In this document: positions 1 through 6,149 of the stretch, in pieces | How the letters are laid out: every line of letters starts with the position of its first letter | Position numbering within the stretch: position 1 is the first letter of the stretch | Assembly (NCBI GenBank): GCA_947177415.1 | Contig: CAMWUK010000024.1 | Span: 1 to 41,539, forward strand | DNA: 41,539 nucleotides | Source of the DNA: an uncultured Clostridiaceae bacterium | Lineage (GTDB): Bacteria > Bacillota > Clostridia > Lachnospirales > Lachnospiraceae | Reading direction: 5' to 3' | Translations under genes and position numbers: made by a program | The notes under the pieces: model-generated | Databases searched by the model: none | Seen by the model: the letters and a program-made list of their open reading frames with translations, nothing else | Told to the model about the DNA's origin: nothing

Positions 1-55
1 GATTTTCTCTTGATTGGCATCTCTTCTTCAGTCTATCTATTTCGGCTTTAATGGT
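1..55. repeat. 55-bp terminal direct repeat, left copy
   Basis: These 55 bases are identical to 41485-41539. A gene on the minus strand reads in frame across the join when the two copies are merged. An exact overlap of odd k-mer size is what an assembler leaves at the ends of a circular or circularly permuted contig, so this is more likely an assembly overlap than a biological terminal repeat. Confidence 0.9.
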
Positions 56-238
56 ATCACATTCAGACTGTATGGTATTAATCATAATAGCAATATTGGA
101 TGCTTTCTTATCAAATTCCTCGTTAATTTCTTCAAGCTGGGAGATGATATCCCCATCAGGGGATTCATCTTCTTGGCTTTCTATTACATACAGCAGGTTC
201 TGAAATTCATTTGAAAGGTTATATAATGGGGCACTCAT
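1..238 (-). CDS. Gp157-like early protein, N-terminal part (gene crosses the circular join)
   Basis: The minus-strand frame starts at the ATG at 238, preceded by AGGA, and runs 79 codons plus one base to position 1. Read on through 41484 it stays in frame to the TAG at 41204-41206, giving 172 residues in total. The product starts MSAPLYNLSNEF and has a long acidic and basic heptad-rich helix (about residues 20-90). This organisation, and the position beside a Rad52-like protein and SSB, match the siphovirus Gp157 family (named from Streptococcus phage Sfi), which is usually found in recombination and replication modules. Its biochemical role is not well established. It follows the Rad52-like gene by 21 bases in the same operon. 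Confidence 0.8.
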   Translation of the reverse strand, partial: MSAPLYNLSNEFQNLLYVIESQEDESPDGDIISQLEEINEEFDKKASNIAIMINTIQSECDTIKAEIDRLKKRCQSREN

Positions 239-259
239 AATATCACGTCCTAATAAAAA

Positions 260-874
260 TTAATCAGCTATTGTCATATCCTCAAAACGATAAGGGTCTA
301 AATCATAGTCGATAGGAGAATCATCACTATCCCTATGCACTGGCTTGTTTGGTTTGGTGTACCACATAAATACACGCTCATTATTTTTTGACTTATTGAG
401 TATGGATAGACCTGTAATTGTATGGTTTTCAATAGCAATTTTTTCGATAGCAAACTTGTCATAGCATTTACCACCAGCCATATTACATTTGCTAGCAGGT
501 ATCCAGATAAAGGGAGAGGTATAAAGTTCTATACCGATTCCCCACTTAAAGCAGGCACGCTTAAAAGCGTCGGAGGCTTCGCCTTTGTTCTTATCTCCTG
601 ATTCTCCTAGTTCGCCACAATCCCATTTGGTGACCCAATGATATGTATCTGAATTATAGATTGATACGCCACAATACATATTGCCTTTAATTTCCTTGTA
701 CTCACACTGCCAATTCAAAGCCCCGACCGTTTCATTAAGTATTGCCACATCTGTTCTAGCTGTTTTGTATATGAATAATGCTACACCTTTATCAGGCTTT
801 ACAACTGATACTTTGCACTCGATTTCATCTCTTGTAACGTGTCTAAATGCTGGTAAATTTCCCTTGATATCCAT
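260..874 (-). CDS. Rad52-like single-strand annealing protein
   Basis: 204 residues. The segment around residues 53-118 (NWQCEYKEIKG, then WDCGELGESG and GEASDAFKRACFKWGIG) is the typical core of phage Rad52/Rad22-type annealing proteins, which bind single-stranded DNA and pair complementary strands during recombination-dependent replication. The neighbouring SSB and Gp157-like genes form the usual phage recombination set. The start ATG has AAGGAGA nine bases upstream, and a stop codon lies directly upstream in frame. The acidic C-terminal tail (DSDDSPIDYDLDPYRFED) could contact partner proteins; that is inference. Confidence 0.8.
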   Translation of the reverse strand: MDIKGNLPAFRHVTRDEIECKVSVVKPDKGVALFIYKTARTDVAILNETVGALNWQCEYKEIKGNMYCGVSIYNSDTYHWVTKWDCGELGESGDKNKGEASDAFKRACFKWGIGIELYTSPFIWIPASKCNMAGGKCYDKFAIEKIAIENHTITGLSILNKSKNNERVFMWYTKPNKPVHRDSDDSPIDYDLDPYRFEDMTIAD

Positions 875-1080
875 TTATTTATTCTCCTTTGATTCATTAA
901 TACATTGTCTTTATTATCCGCCCACACTTCTTCTAGCTTTATTTCAAGAGGTATCTTTCCTAGCCCATAAATTGCATAACATATCTTATGGATTAAAGCA
1001 CAACAAAATAATGTGCATATCCCTGATGATGTCAGGGTAAGGACAAAATAGATAAACTCTTTTAATTCTTTACTTAAAAT
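799..1080 (-). CDS. possible small membrane protein with non-canonical start (uncertain)
   Basis: The 199-base gap between ssb and the Rad52-like gene is large for this operon. One minus-strand frame stays open for 94 codons from an ATT at 1080, placed seven bases after GAGGAGG at the end of ssb, to a TAA at 799-801. The predicted product has a hydrophobic stretch near residues 8-40 and a charged tail. It has no ATG, GTG or TTG near the ribosome-binding site and overlaps the Rad52-like gene by 76 bases, so it may be chance. An ATG in the same frame at about 905 would give only a short peptide. I do not recognise it. Confidence 0.25.
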   Translation of the reverse strand: MLSKELKEFIYFVLTLTSSGICTLFCCALIHKICYAIYGLGKIPLEIKLEEVWADNKDNVLMNQRRINKWISREIYQHLDTLQEMKSSAKYQL

Positions 1081-1463
1081 GGCAAATCCTCCTCGCTGTT
1101 ATCAATATCTAAAAATTCAGAATTATTAACTGGGGTTTCATCTACATTTTGCTTTTTAGATTCTACAAAATGAACACTTTCAACTAAAATTTCAACAGCT
1201 TTTCTCTTTTTATTTTCTTTATCGACATAATTCCTCGTTTGGACAGAACCAATAAGGGAAATAAGATTACCTTTAGAGAAATATTTGGTGATAAATTCGG
1301 CTGTTTTATTCCAAGCGACACAATCCAAGAAGTCTGTTACTTTATCCGCCCCACCATTCCTTTGAACAGCAAGGCAAAAGCTAACAACTGACTTATCGCT
1401 TTGAGTTTTTTTAAGTTCAGGATTTTGGGTGAACCTACCCACTAAACAAACATTATTCAACAT
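1074..1463 (-). CDS. ssb: single-stranded DNA-binding protein
   Basis: 129 residues with a complete OB fold of bacterial and phage SSB type: MLNNVCLVGRFTQNPEL at the N terminus, the FLDCVAWNKTAEF strand, and a YFSKGNLISLIGSVQTR strand. The C-terminal tail is acidic and ends in DLPF, the standard tip that recruits partner proteins. It coats single-stranded DNA during replication and recombination. The start has AGAGGGTAA upstream. The downstream neighbour in the operon is the Rad52-like protein, the usual pairing. Confidence 0.95.
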   Translation of the reverse strand: MLNNVCLVGRFTQNPELKKTQSDKSVVSFCLAVQRNGGADKVTDFLDCVAWNKTAEFITKYFSKGNLISLIGSVQTRNYVDKENKKRKAVEILVESVHFVESKKQNVDETPVNNSEFLDIDNSEEDLPF

Positions 1464-1527
1464 TAAAATTACCCTCTTTTATTTTATTTAGACACTGAAA
1501 TATTTTATATATTACATATACTATCAT
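1453..1527 (-). CDS. possible 24-residue leader peptide before ssb
   Basis: A short frame begins at the ATG at 1527 just after AGAGGGTGG and ends in a TAA (1453-1455) that lies inside the ssb start region, overlapping it by 11 bases. The strong ribosome-binding site and the overlap suggest translational coupling to ssb. The predicted peptide (MIVYVIYKIFQ...) shows no known family. Its short length makes chance possible. Confidence 0.35.
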   Translation of the reverse strand: MIVYVIYKIFQCLNKIKEGNFNVE

Positions 1528-1567
1528 TTTCCACCCTCTTTTTCTAGTAAAATTATATTAAATATTA

Positions 1568-2089
1568 TTAATTAGCTATTGATAAAGTGATATTACCCAC
1601 GTTACCGGTATTAAAAGAGATATTCTCGATGCTTGAACAGAACAAGGACAAATCATCACAATATAAGTTATCAAAGCTAACATCTGAAAGTTTAGACCTG
1701 CAAAAATCTACATTTTTAAAAGTGCCATTTGCAAAACTTGTATCATCAATACTAGCTTTAAAGAAGTCTACATCAGAGAGAGAAGCTCTTGAAAAATCAG
1801 AATTTTTTATTGTCGCTTTATCAAAACTTGAGTGAGTTATTGTAGCTTCTTCAAACCCCACATAGTTAATAGTAGAACCGCTAAAAGTACAATCTAAAAT
1901 CCTACATCCGTCAAAGCTAACTCGATATAAATTACAGTTATCGAACTTCATATTTCTAAAACCACCACAATAATAATTAGCATATTCAAAGCTAAGCCCC
2001 GACAAATCAAGATTTTCAAATACTAAATCATCTGACATCCTATGTTTATACATTAGTTCGTTTAATTCTTTTTGATTTAATTTTTCCAT
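1568..2089 (-). CDS. pentapeptide-repeat protein
   Basis: 173 residues starting MEKLNQKELNELM; this ATG has AAGGAG eight bases upstream and is preferred over an upstream in-frame start at 2149. From about residue 25 to the end the sequence follows the five-residue rhythm in which a hydrophobic residue (L or F) sits at every fifth position: LDLSGLSFEYANYY, VSFDGCRILDCTF, SDFSRASLSDVDF, VDFCRSKLSDVSF. This pattern folds as a right-handed quadrilateral beta helix. Some members (Qnr, MfpA) mimic DNA and protect gyrase. Its place in an early block with an ArdA-like protein makes a DNA-mimic or host-takeover role possible, but that is inference. Confidence 0.75.
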   Translation of the reverse strand: MEKLNQKELNELMYKHRMSDDLVFENLDLSGLSFEYANYYCGGFRNMKFDNCNLYRVSFDGCRILDCTFSGSTINYVGFEEATITHSSFDKATIKNSDFSRASLSDVDFFKASIDDTSFANGTFKNVDFCRSKLSDVSFDNLYCDDLSLFCSSIENISFNTGNVGNITLSIAN

Positions 2090-2119
2090 TATAAAATCTC
2101 CTTTATTATTTATTAGGTG

Positions 2120-2136
2120 GTGGGGGAAATCCCCAC
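2120..2136 (-). repeat. intercistronic G/C-tract hairpin, copy 1
   Basis: GTGGGG (2120-2125) pairs with CCCCAC (2131-2136) around a five-base loop. It starts four bases after the stop of the upstream gene (2140). The next bases on the minus strand are an AATAAATAATAAAGGAG-type leader and the ATG of the pentapeptide gene. The same arrangement recurs at four other junctions up to 4742. Confidence 0.75.
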
Positions 2137-2139
2137 GCT

Positions 2140-2487
2140 TTACCCACAATATCCGTACTGTTTAGCCTCGTTGTAGAACGATTGATACACATCATCATTA
2201 ATATTTATTTCCGTTGCATCCTCTAGTCTTTCCTCTAGCCATTCTAAATTACCTAAGGTTTCGTCCTGTTCATAGTCAAAGATAAATTCGTATCCGTCAA
2301 ACTTTCCTTTAGGTTTACCTGTTGCATCGGAGTAGGATTTTATGATATCCTTTTTTTGCTCCTCAATATCTTTGAATGTGATAGGCGTCATGTTGTCTAA
2401 CATAAATTGCTTGACGCTATCATCTTCAGGGAGCTTTGTCACCTCATAAATTTTATTATCGTCATCAATTACAAACATTTTTTTCAT
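2140..2487 (-). CDS. acidic early protein of unknown function
   Basis: 115 residues, rich in Asp and Glu (for example DDDNKIYEV, FDYEQDETLGNLEWLEERLEDATE). The ATG at 2487 follows AAGGAGATTTTAAA. No family recognised. It is the second gene after the HTH gene at 2628-2828, with a 140-base gap. It ends in YGYCG, directly before hairpin copy 1. The acidity and position suggest a host- or defence-interacting early protein; no function can be read from it. Confidence 0.7.
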   Translation of the reverse strand: MKKMFVIDDDNKIYEVTKLPEDDSVKQFMLDNMTPITFKDIEEQKKDIIKSYSDATGKPKGKFDGYEFIFDYEQDETLGNLEWLEERLEDATEININDDVYQSFYNEAKQYGYCG

Positions 2488-2627
2488 TTTAAAATCTCCT
2501 TATTAATTTAAATTTTTACTTGCTTTCTTTTTTTACCTATGATATAAACTAAATAGGCTACACCTATAAAATAGGTTTGAAAAAATCTTTTTATTTGGTT
2601 GTAGTCTTTGTCGTTTATATAGATAAA

Positions 2628-2828
2628 TTAATTATTTCGATTTTCTACAAGTCTTTTATCTTTAGGTTTAGTAGCATCTTTAGGGATTAACCACGTGTTG
2701 CCGACTTTAATTGCATTAGGGATTCTATCAGTTTGCAAATATTTTATAACAGATATCCACTGAACCCCCCACTCTTTCGCTTTTTCTTTAGTGCTTGCAT
2801 AGTTATTCAAGCTTTCTGGCATACTCAT
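2628..2828 (-). CDS. small helix-turn-helix DNA-binding protein (excisionase/HTH_17-like)
   Basis: 66 residues. The pattern YASTKEKAKEWGVQWISVIK, then TDRIPNAIKVGNTWLIPKDA is that of small winged-helix proteins of the excisionase/MerR-like HTH group, in which the GNTWLIPKDA wing follows the recognition helix. It begins at the ATG at 2828 behind a strong AGGAGGTGACAAC site. A strong promoter with inverted-repeat operators sits directly upstream (2845-2896), and the same promoter/operator recurs before the whole early operon (5469-5521). It is therefore a good candidate for an autoregulator of both promoters. No integrase is present, so an excisionase role is less likely. Confidence 0.75.
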   Translation of the reverse strand: MSMPESLNNYASTKEKAKEWGVQWISVIKYLQTDRIPNAIKVGNTWLIPKDATKPKDKRLVENRNN

Positions 2829-2844
2829 GTTGTCACCTCCTCAT

Positions 2845-2896
2845 ACTATTTATAGTATACCACATTATAATAATGTTTGTCAACACTTTTTTAAAA
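2845..2896 (-). promoter_or_regulatory. early promoter/operator, copy A
   Basis: On the minus strand: -35 TTGACA at 2883-2878, 18-bp spacer, -10 TATACT at 2859-2854. The spacer holds a 7-1-7 inverted repeat (ACATTAT/ATAATGT) and the -10 region overlaps ATACTAT/ATAGTAT. The whole 52-bp block matches 5469-5521 with one substitution and one T-run length change. It lies 17 bases before the HTH gene start. Confidence 0.8.
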
Positions 2897-3256
2897 TTAA
2901 TGTTTTGCCACCGGCAAGCTATAAAAAGCATTGTATAATGGTTCAAAGTGTTCAAAATAAAAATCGAAGTTTGTATCCTCTAGCCCAAATATTATTCCGA
3001 AGATATCACTATCAAATACCCGGAAACCTATTTCCCGGAATTTATTTGCATTGTTTTTTATCCACAAACTATCAAATCCATTTTTGAATCGCCACATAGT
3101 ATCGTATGTAGGAAAATCAAGAACATTTTCATTTACTTTTGGGGTTAATTCAATAATGTTATCAAGTTTATTTTCCGCTAATAAGACAACCGCCCTTGTA
3201 GGGATAAAGTCTAGGGTATCCGTCCAATTAATTACTTCTTGTCTATATTCGTCCAT
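2897..3256 (-). CDS. early protein of unknown function
   Basis: 119 residues starting MDEYRQEVINWTD, aromatic-rich toward the C terminus (FDFYFEHFEPLYNAFYSL). The ATG at 3256 is preceded by ATGGAGGTTTTAAA, part of the shared leader cassette. No family recognised. Its stop lies next to promoter copy A, so transcription from the main early promoter must pass through that promoter to reach the genes further left. Confidence 0.65.
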   Translation of the reverse strand: MDEYRQEVINWTDTLDFIPTRAVVLLAENKLDNIIELTPKVNENVLDFPTYDTMWRFKNGFDSLWIKNNANKFREIGFRVFDSDIFGIIFGLEDTNFDFYFEHFEPLYNAFYSLPVAKH

Positions 3257-3284
3257 TTTAAAACCTCCATTTTATTTATTAGGT

Positions 3285-3301
3285 GGGGGAAATATTCCCC
3301 C
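3285..3301 (-). repeat. intercistronic G/C-tract hairpin, copy 2
   Basis: GGGGG (3285-3289) and CCCCC (3297-3301) extend to a 7-bp stem with AA/TT and a three-base loop. It lies five bases after the stop of the 3306-3779 gene, and is followed on the minus strand by ATAAATAAAATGGAGG and the next start. Confidence 0.8.
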
Positions 3302-3305
3302 TATT

Positions 3306-3779
3306 TTATTCATCTTTACCTTGATTTTTCAAATTTTGAATATAGTTATAATATTCTAATTGTGTTTCCAATTCTACACGCTTGTATTCAAATTCGTAGC
3401 TTAACTCGTCAATCGCGTGGTTATAATCGCTAACCTGCATATCGTATGAAAAATCCTCATTAATATCAAAAACTAAACTACCAACAAACTCTATATGGGA
3501 TAACATGTCATCGGTTAACTTAGATGGAATTACCAAATACTTACCAATTTCTCGTGCTAAATCGTCTAACAATTTTTTTGCATGTTCTACATCGTCCCAC
3601 GTATGCTCGTCTTTTTCTGTATGCATTGTATCTTTGTCGTTTTCATCTACCCTGTAAATATCATAAGGTTCAATTGATAAACCGTATTTTTGCAAAAATT
3701 CAAATTCATCATTATGAGCAAATTTATATCCAGTCAAATAATCTTCCTCAAATTCCCTGCAATCATTTTCTGTAAACAT
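3306..3779 (-). CDS. strongly acidic early protein of unknown function
   Basis: 157 residues, with dense acidic runs (ENDCREFEEDY, DENDKDTMHTEKDEHTWDD) and a C-terminal helix likely to form a coiled coil (YEFEYKRVELETQLEYYNYI). The ATG at 3779 follows AAGGAGATTTTAAACT. No family recognised. A high negative charge is common among phage proteins that mimic DNA and block restriction or other DNA-binding enzymes, and an ArdA-like gene lies two genes upstream, but this remains inference. Confidence 0.7.
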   Translation of the reverse strand: MFTENDCREFEEDYLTGYKFAHNDEFEFLQKYGLSIEPYDIYRVDENDKDTMHTEKDEHTWDDVEHAKKLLDDLAREIGKYLVIPSKLTDDMLSHIEFVGSLVFDINEDFSYDMQVSDYNHAIDELSYEFEYKRVELETQLEYYNYIQNLKNQGKDE

Positions 3780-3813
3780 AGTTTAAAATCTCCTTTATTT
3801 TTATTTATCATGT

Positions 3814-3830
3814 GGGGGAATATTTCCCCC
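3814..3830 (-). repeat. intercistronic G/C-tract hairpin, copy 3
   Basis: GGGGGAA (3814-3820) pairs perfectly with TTCCCCC (3824-3830) around the loop TAT. It sits between the stop at 3835 and the start at 3779 and is followed by the shared ATAAATAAAAATAAAGGAG leader. Confidence 0.8.
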
Positions 3831-3834
3831 TATT

Positions 3835-4170
3835 TTACGCCACTTTTCCCCCTAATAATTCCCTGAATATTTCGCTTATATCGTCAGTTTTAGTTATTAG
3901 CTTAATCATAAATTCATCGGGCTTAACTTTACATTCCGCTTTTTCTTTTTCACTCATAAAATGGTGATAGATAAAATAATCTTTAAAATATGAATTCTCC
4001 AAACCTACATATGATTGATAGCGTTTAATTAGCCCGGATATATCTCTTTTCCCAAATGTTTTAGTATGTTTTTTTATGCAACCGCTACTATAAAAAGTAT
4101 CGATTGAGTATGAGTGGGTATCAATTACCCACTTTTCCCCACCTACATTGTATAAATAGTACCTTGACAT
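3835..4170 (-). CDS. early protein of unknown function
   Basis: 111 residues (MSRYYLYNVGGEKWVIDTH...), Tyr- and Lys-rich. The ATG at 4170 overlaps the TAA of the 38-residue gene upstream (TAATG), and the ribosome-binding site GGGAGG lies inside that gene, so the pair is translationally coupled. This is the only junction in the block without the G/C hairpin. No family recognised. Confidence 0.65.
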   Translation of the reverse strand: MSRYYLYNVGGEKWVIDTHSYSIDTFYSSGCIKKHTKTFGKRDISGLIKRYQSYVGLENSYFKDYFIYHHFMSEKEKAECKVKPDEFMIKLITKTDDISEIFRELLGGKVA

Positions 4171-4286
4171 TATTCTATTCCTCCCTCTAAAATTTGGATT
4201 AAGTCTTCCTCGTCAATCCCAAAACATTCCCCATATTTTTCTTGTAACTCTAAAAATTCATCACTCAAAATTAATTCATCAAACAT
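4170..4286 (-). CDS. 38-residue acidic early peptide
   Basis: Starts at the ATG at 4286 with GGAGG ten bases upstream, in the same leader cassette as its neighbours, and ends in the TAA at 4170-4172. The product begins MFDELILSDEFLELQEKYG and ends ILEGGIE. It is acidic and probably helical. Its own ribosome-binding site, leader hairpin and one-base overlap with the next gene make it a credible gene despite its size. No function recognised. Confidence 0.65.
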   Translation of the reverse strand: MFDELILSDEFLELQEKYGECFGIDEEDLIQILEGGIE

Positions 4287-4310
4287 ATTCAAAAACCTCC
4301 ATTTTATTTA

Positions 4311-4334
4311 TCGGAGGGGGGAAAATCCCCCCGA
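4311..4334 (-). repeat. intercistronic G/C-tract hairpin, copy 4
   Basis: GGGGGG (4316-4321) pairs with CCCCCC (4327-4332) around AAAAT. Flanking TCGG and CCGA give an alternative register. It lies four bases after the stop of the ArdA-like gene and before the ATAAATAAAATGGAGG leader of the 38-residue gene. Confidence 0.8.
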
Positions 4335-4337
4335 TTT

Positions 4338-4679
4338 TTAGTCTACTCTAATCATTCCGGTTGATAATTTTTCATACTCATACATTAAGTCGTTAGCGAT
4401 GGCGTCAATGTCAATATACTTCTCTAAATGTTCGGGAATGTCACTAAACCAACCCTCATTGACAAACATTTCCGCCAAATCTCTATAACTTAACACATTG
4501 TCATAATAGACATAGTCACCCTGTTTAAATAATTCAAGGGCTTTTTCTAAGTATTCATAACCATTTTCAAATGAATACATACCTTGGCAATATTCATCTA
4601 ATGCATAAATTTCGTTACGGTCAGTTTCGTTATAATTTTTTAAAATTTCACACTTTAATTCAATTTCTCTCATATCCAT
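4338..4679 (-). CDS. ArdA-like antirestriction protein (short form)
   Basis: 113 residues from the ATG at 4679, chosen because GAGGGT precedes it; an upstream in-frame ATG at 4709 lacks a ribosome-binding site. The C-terminal segment (DLAEMFVNEGWFSDIPEHLE, then KYIDIDAIANDLMYEYEKL) resembles the C-terminal part of the ArdA family, which mimics bent B-form DNA and inhibits type I restriction enzymes. I count 27 acidic against 10 basic residues, consistent with a DNA mimic. Typical ArdA proteins are about 165 residues, so this would be a shortened member lacking part of the N-terminal domain. It lies second in the early operon, where protection at genome entry would be needed. Confidence 0.65.
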   Translation of the reverse strand: MDMREIELKCEILKNYNETDRNEIYALDEYCQGMYSFENGYEYLEKALELFKQGDYVYYDNVLSYRDLAEMFVNEGWFSDIPEHLEKYIDIDAIANDLMYEYEKLSTGMIRVD

Positions 4680-4726
4680 TTTTATACCCTCTTTTTTAAA
4701 TTTTTTCATTTAGTTTTTATCATGCA

Positions 4727-4742
4727 GGGGGGGATTCCCCCC
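4727..4742 (-). repeat. intercistronic G/C-tract hairpin, copy 5
   Basis: Seven G (4727-4733) and six C (4737-4742) separated by ATT form a 6-bp stem. It lies ten bases after the stop of the first early gene (4753). Here the leader after it is longer and the ribosome-binding site differs (GAGGGT). Confidence 0.75.
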
Positions 4743-4752
4743 AGATTATTTC

Positions 4753-5112
4753 CTATAATATCTTTGCTAAAGAAATTAAGCTTTCATCCGAATTATTTGC
4801 CGTAAGTTTTGCTAAAAAATTGAAATTTCTTCGCTTTTGTGGTTCACCTATTTGGAAAGATTGACCTAAACCTGAAAAACTGATAAAATCTCCGTCAATT
4901 GTTCCCTTATGCAAGTGTAGCGTTGGGATAGCTTCCCCTTCGTTTCCCGTAGTGTAATGAATAGATACCTGCAAAACTTGTTCGGAATCTAGTTTGATTT
5001 GCTTTATTACGCTTTTTTCATTCCACATGAAAAAACGCTCCAAATCAAATTTAAAGCCATTTTTTAAACCTGAATTTATTTTTTCGATTTGTTCTCTCGT
5101 AATTTTTGCCAT
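4753..5112 (-). CDS. first gene of the early operon, unknown function
   Basis: 119 residues starting MAKITREQIEKINSG. The ATG at 5112 has ATGGAGATTTTAAAA upstream; the in-frame ATG at 5127 is itself part of that ribosome-binding site and is not used. It has a mixed alpha/beta composition with a basic patch (GEPQKRRNFNFLAKL). No family recognised. It is the first product expected from the early promoter at about 5478-5507, after a 350-base leader. Confidence 0.65.
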   Translation of the reverse strand: MAKITREQIEKINSGLKNGFKFDLERFFMWNEKSVIKQIKLDSEQVLQVSIHYTTGNEGEAIPTLHLHKGTIDGDFISFSGLGQSFQIGEPQKRRNFNFLAKLTANNSDESLISLAKIL

Positions 5113-5334
5113 TTTTAAAATCTCCATTCATAATTTTTTTTAGGTGCTATCGTCCCCTAATTATTCCGTAGGGCGGTGCAGGTTTATTTTGGCAAATTGA
5201 CGGAATATCAATTTCATTGACGATATTTTTTCGCTCCACTCATTTTTAAAATAAGTATCGTGGCGATATCTCAAACGTGCTAAAACCGCGTATCAATCCG
5301 TTAACGATAGTTATTCAATTTTCAAGGTTCACGC
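5113..5334 (-). other. long untranslated leader of the early operon
   Basis: About 360 bases separate the early promoter (5478-5507) from the first start codon at 5112. I find no credible gene; the longest minus-strand frame with an ATG here is 18 codons and has no ribosome-binding site. The stretch contains repeated GACGATA/CGATA elements and a weak hairpin near 5142-5158. It also carries the plus-strand promoter at 5335-5363. Confidence 0.5.
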
Positions 5335-5363
5335 TTGACAATGTAATGCTAAAGTGTTATAAT
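5335..5363 (+). promoter_or_regulatory. consensus sigma-70 promoter toward terS
   Basis: TTGACA (5335-5340), exactly 17 bp, TATAAT (5358-5363), a perfect housekeeping-sigma promoter. Transcription would run rightwards into terS. It faces the early promoter at 5478-5507, about 115 bp away, so the two are convergent. Confidence 0.85.
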
Positions 5364-5468
5364 GTTGGTGGAAATTCATTAATAAAGTGCAGTGCCAGCC
5401 AAGGTTACACGCTTATTTTTGTTTTTCCTTTTCGCTTTTAGTGGTGGTTGAGTTTGTCTCTCTCACTC

Positions 5469-5521
5469 ACTATTTATAGTATACCACATTATAACAATGT
5501 TTGTCAACACTTTTTTTAAAC
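5469..5521 (-). promoter_or_regulatory. early promoter/operator, copy B (main early operon)
   Basis: On the minus strand: -35 TTGACA at 5507-5502, 18-bp spacer, -10 TATACT at 5483-5478, with ACTAT/ATAGT inverted repeats over the start region. It is nearly identical to copy A at 2845-2896. One substitution breaks the spacer inverted repeat found in copy A. It drives the operon that starts at 5112. Confidence 0.8.
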
Positions 5522-5563
5522 TTTTCTTTTTTTGGTAAAAATATACAGAAAAAAGGTGATTTA

Positions 5564-5935
5564 ATGGGCAGGAAAGAGAGATATGCCTATATTATAGCGG
5601 TTTTATTGTCAAATCCGAACAGAGAGGACGCCGCTAAGGAATTAAATATGTCTAAAAAGACACTGGAGAAGTATATCGCCAACGATGAATTCCGGCAAAT
5701 GTATCGGAAATCACAGGACGAAATACTAACCCACGTAACCGGATACCTATCCAACAACATTGGCGAAATGGCTAAGATTCTATTTGAAATAGCAACAAAT
5801 CCAGACACGCCAAAACCTATAAAACTAAACGCTATAAAAATAGCGTTTGAGTATTCTATCAAATTCACGGAAACCAATAATGTTATACAGAGGATTGAAA
5901 CGCTAGAACGTGAGTGTGGGATAGATGAATCATAA
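5564..5935 (+). CDS. terS: terminase small subunit (probable)
   Basis: 123 residues. The ATG at 5564 (MGRKERYAYI) has AAAGGTG seven bases upstream; a longer in-frame start at 5501 lies within the early promoter and is not used. Residues 19-38 (REDAAKELNMSKKTLEKYIA) form a helix-turn-helix, followed by long helices and a charged C-terminal tail, the usual layout of small terminase subunits that recognise the packaging site and form a ring. It is the gene before terL, although 1.1 kb of apparently non-coding sequence intervenes. Family assignment is by organisation and motif, not by a distinctive signature. Confidence 0.65.
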   Translation: MGRKERYAYIIAVLLSNPNREDAAKELNMSKKTLEKYIANDEFRQMYRKSQDEILTHVTGYLSNNIGEMAKILFEIATNPDTPKPIKLNAIKIAFEYSIKFTETNNVIQRIETLERECGIDES

Positions 5936-6146
5936 AACACGATTAAACCGTATAAATAGCATTTTAAGGGCTAGCGGAGACGTGTATCTATTCACCTATA
6001 AAAACGGCTGTTTGGCGTGTTTAAACCGCTTTAACGCTATTAATAGCGTAATAACTGATAAACACAACATTGATAGCATAAAACTAAAAAATACCGCCAA
6101 AGCTAGCGACTTTTTTACTTTCCTTAACTTGCTTTTATCCTTGTAG
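5925..6146 (+). CDS. possible small protein after terS (uncertain)
   Basis: 73 codons from an ATG that overlaps the terS end by 11 bases. The stop lies three bases before a GC-rich terminator hairpin (6150-6178), which fits a real last gene of a short operon. However, no clear ribosome-binding site precedes the start, the product (MNHKTRLNRINSILRASG...) matches nothing I recognise, and the DNA already shows the CGCT motif of the following non-coding region. Confidence 0.35.
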   Translation: MNHKTRLNRINSILRASGDVYLFTYKNGCLACLNRFNAINSVITDKHNIDSIKLKNTAKASDFFTFLNLLLSL

Positions 6147-6149
6147 CTT

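Noticed and set aside
14-214. 66-codon plus-strand open frame at the left end
   Set aside because: It is antisense to the Gp157-like gene that continues in frame from the right end of the window and has no Shine-Dalgarno site.
681-1040. 119-codon plus-strand open frame opposite the Rad52-like gene
   Set aside because: It is antisense to a confidently identified gene and has no ribosome-binding site.
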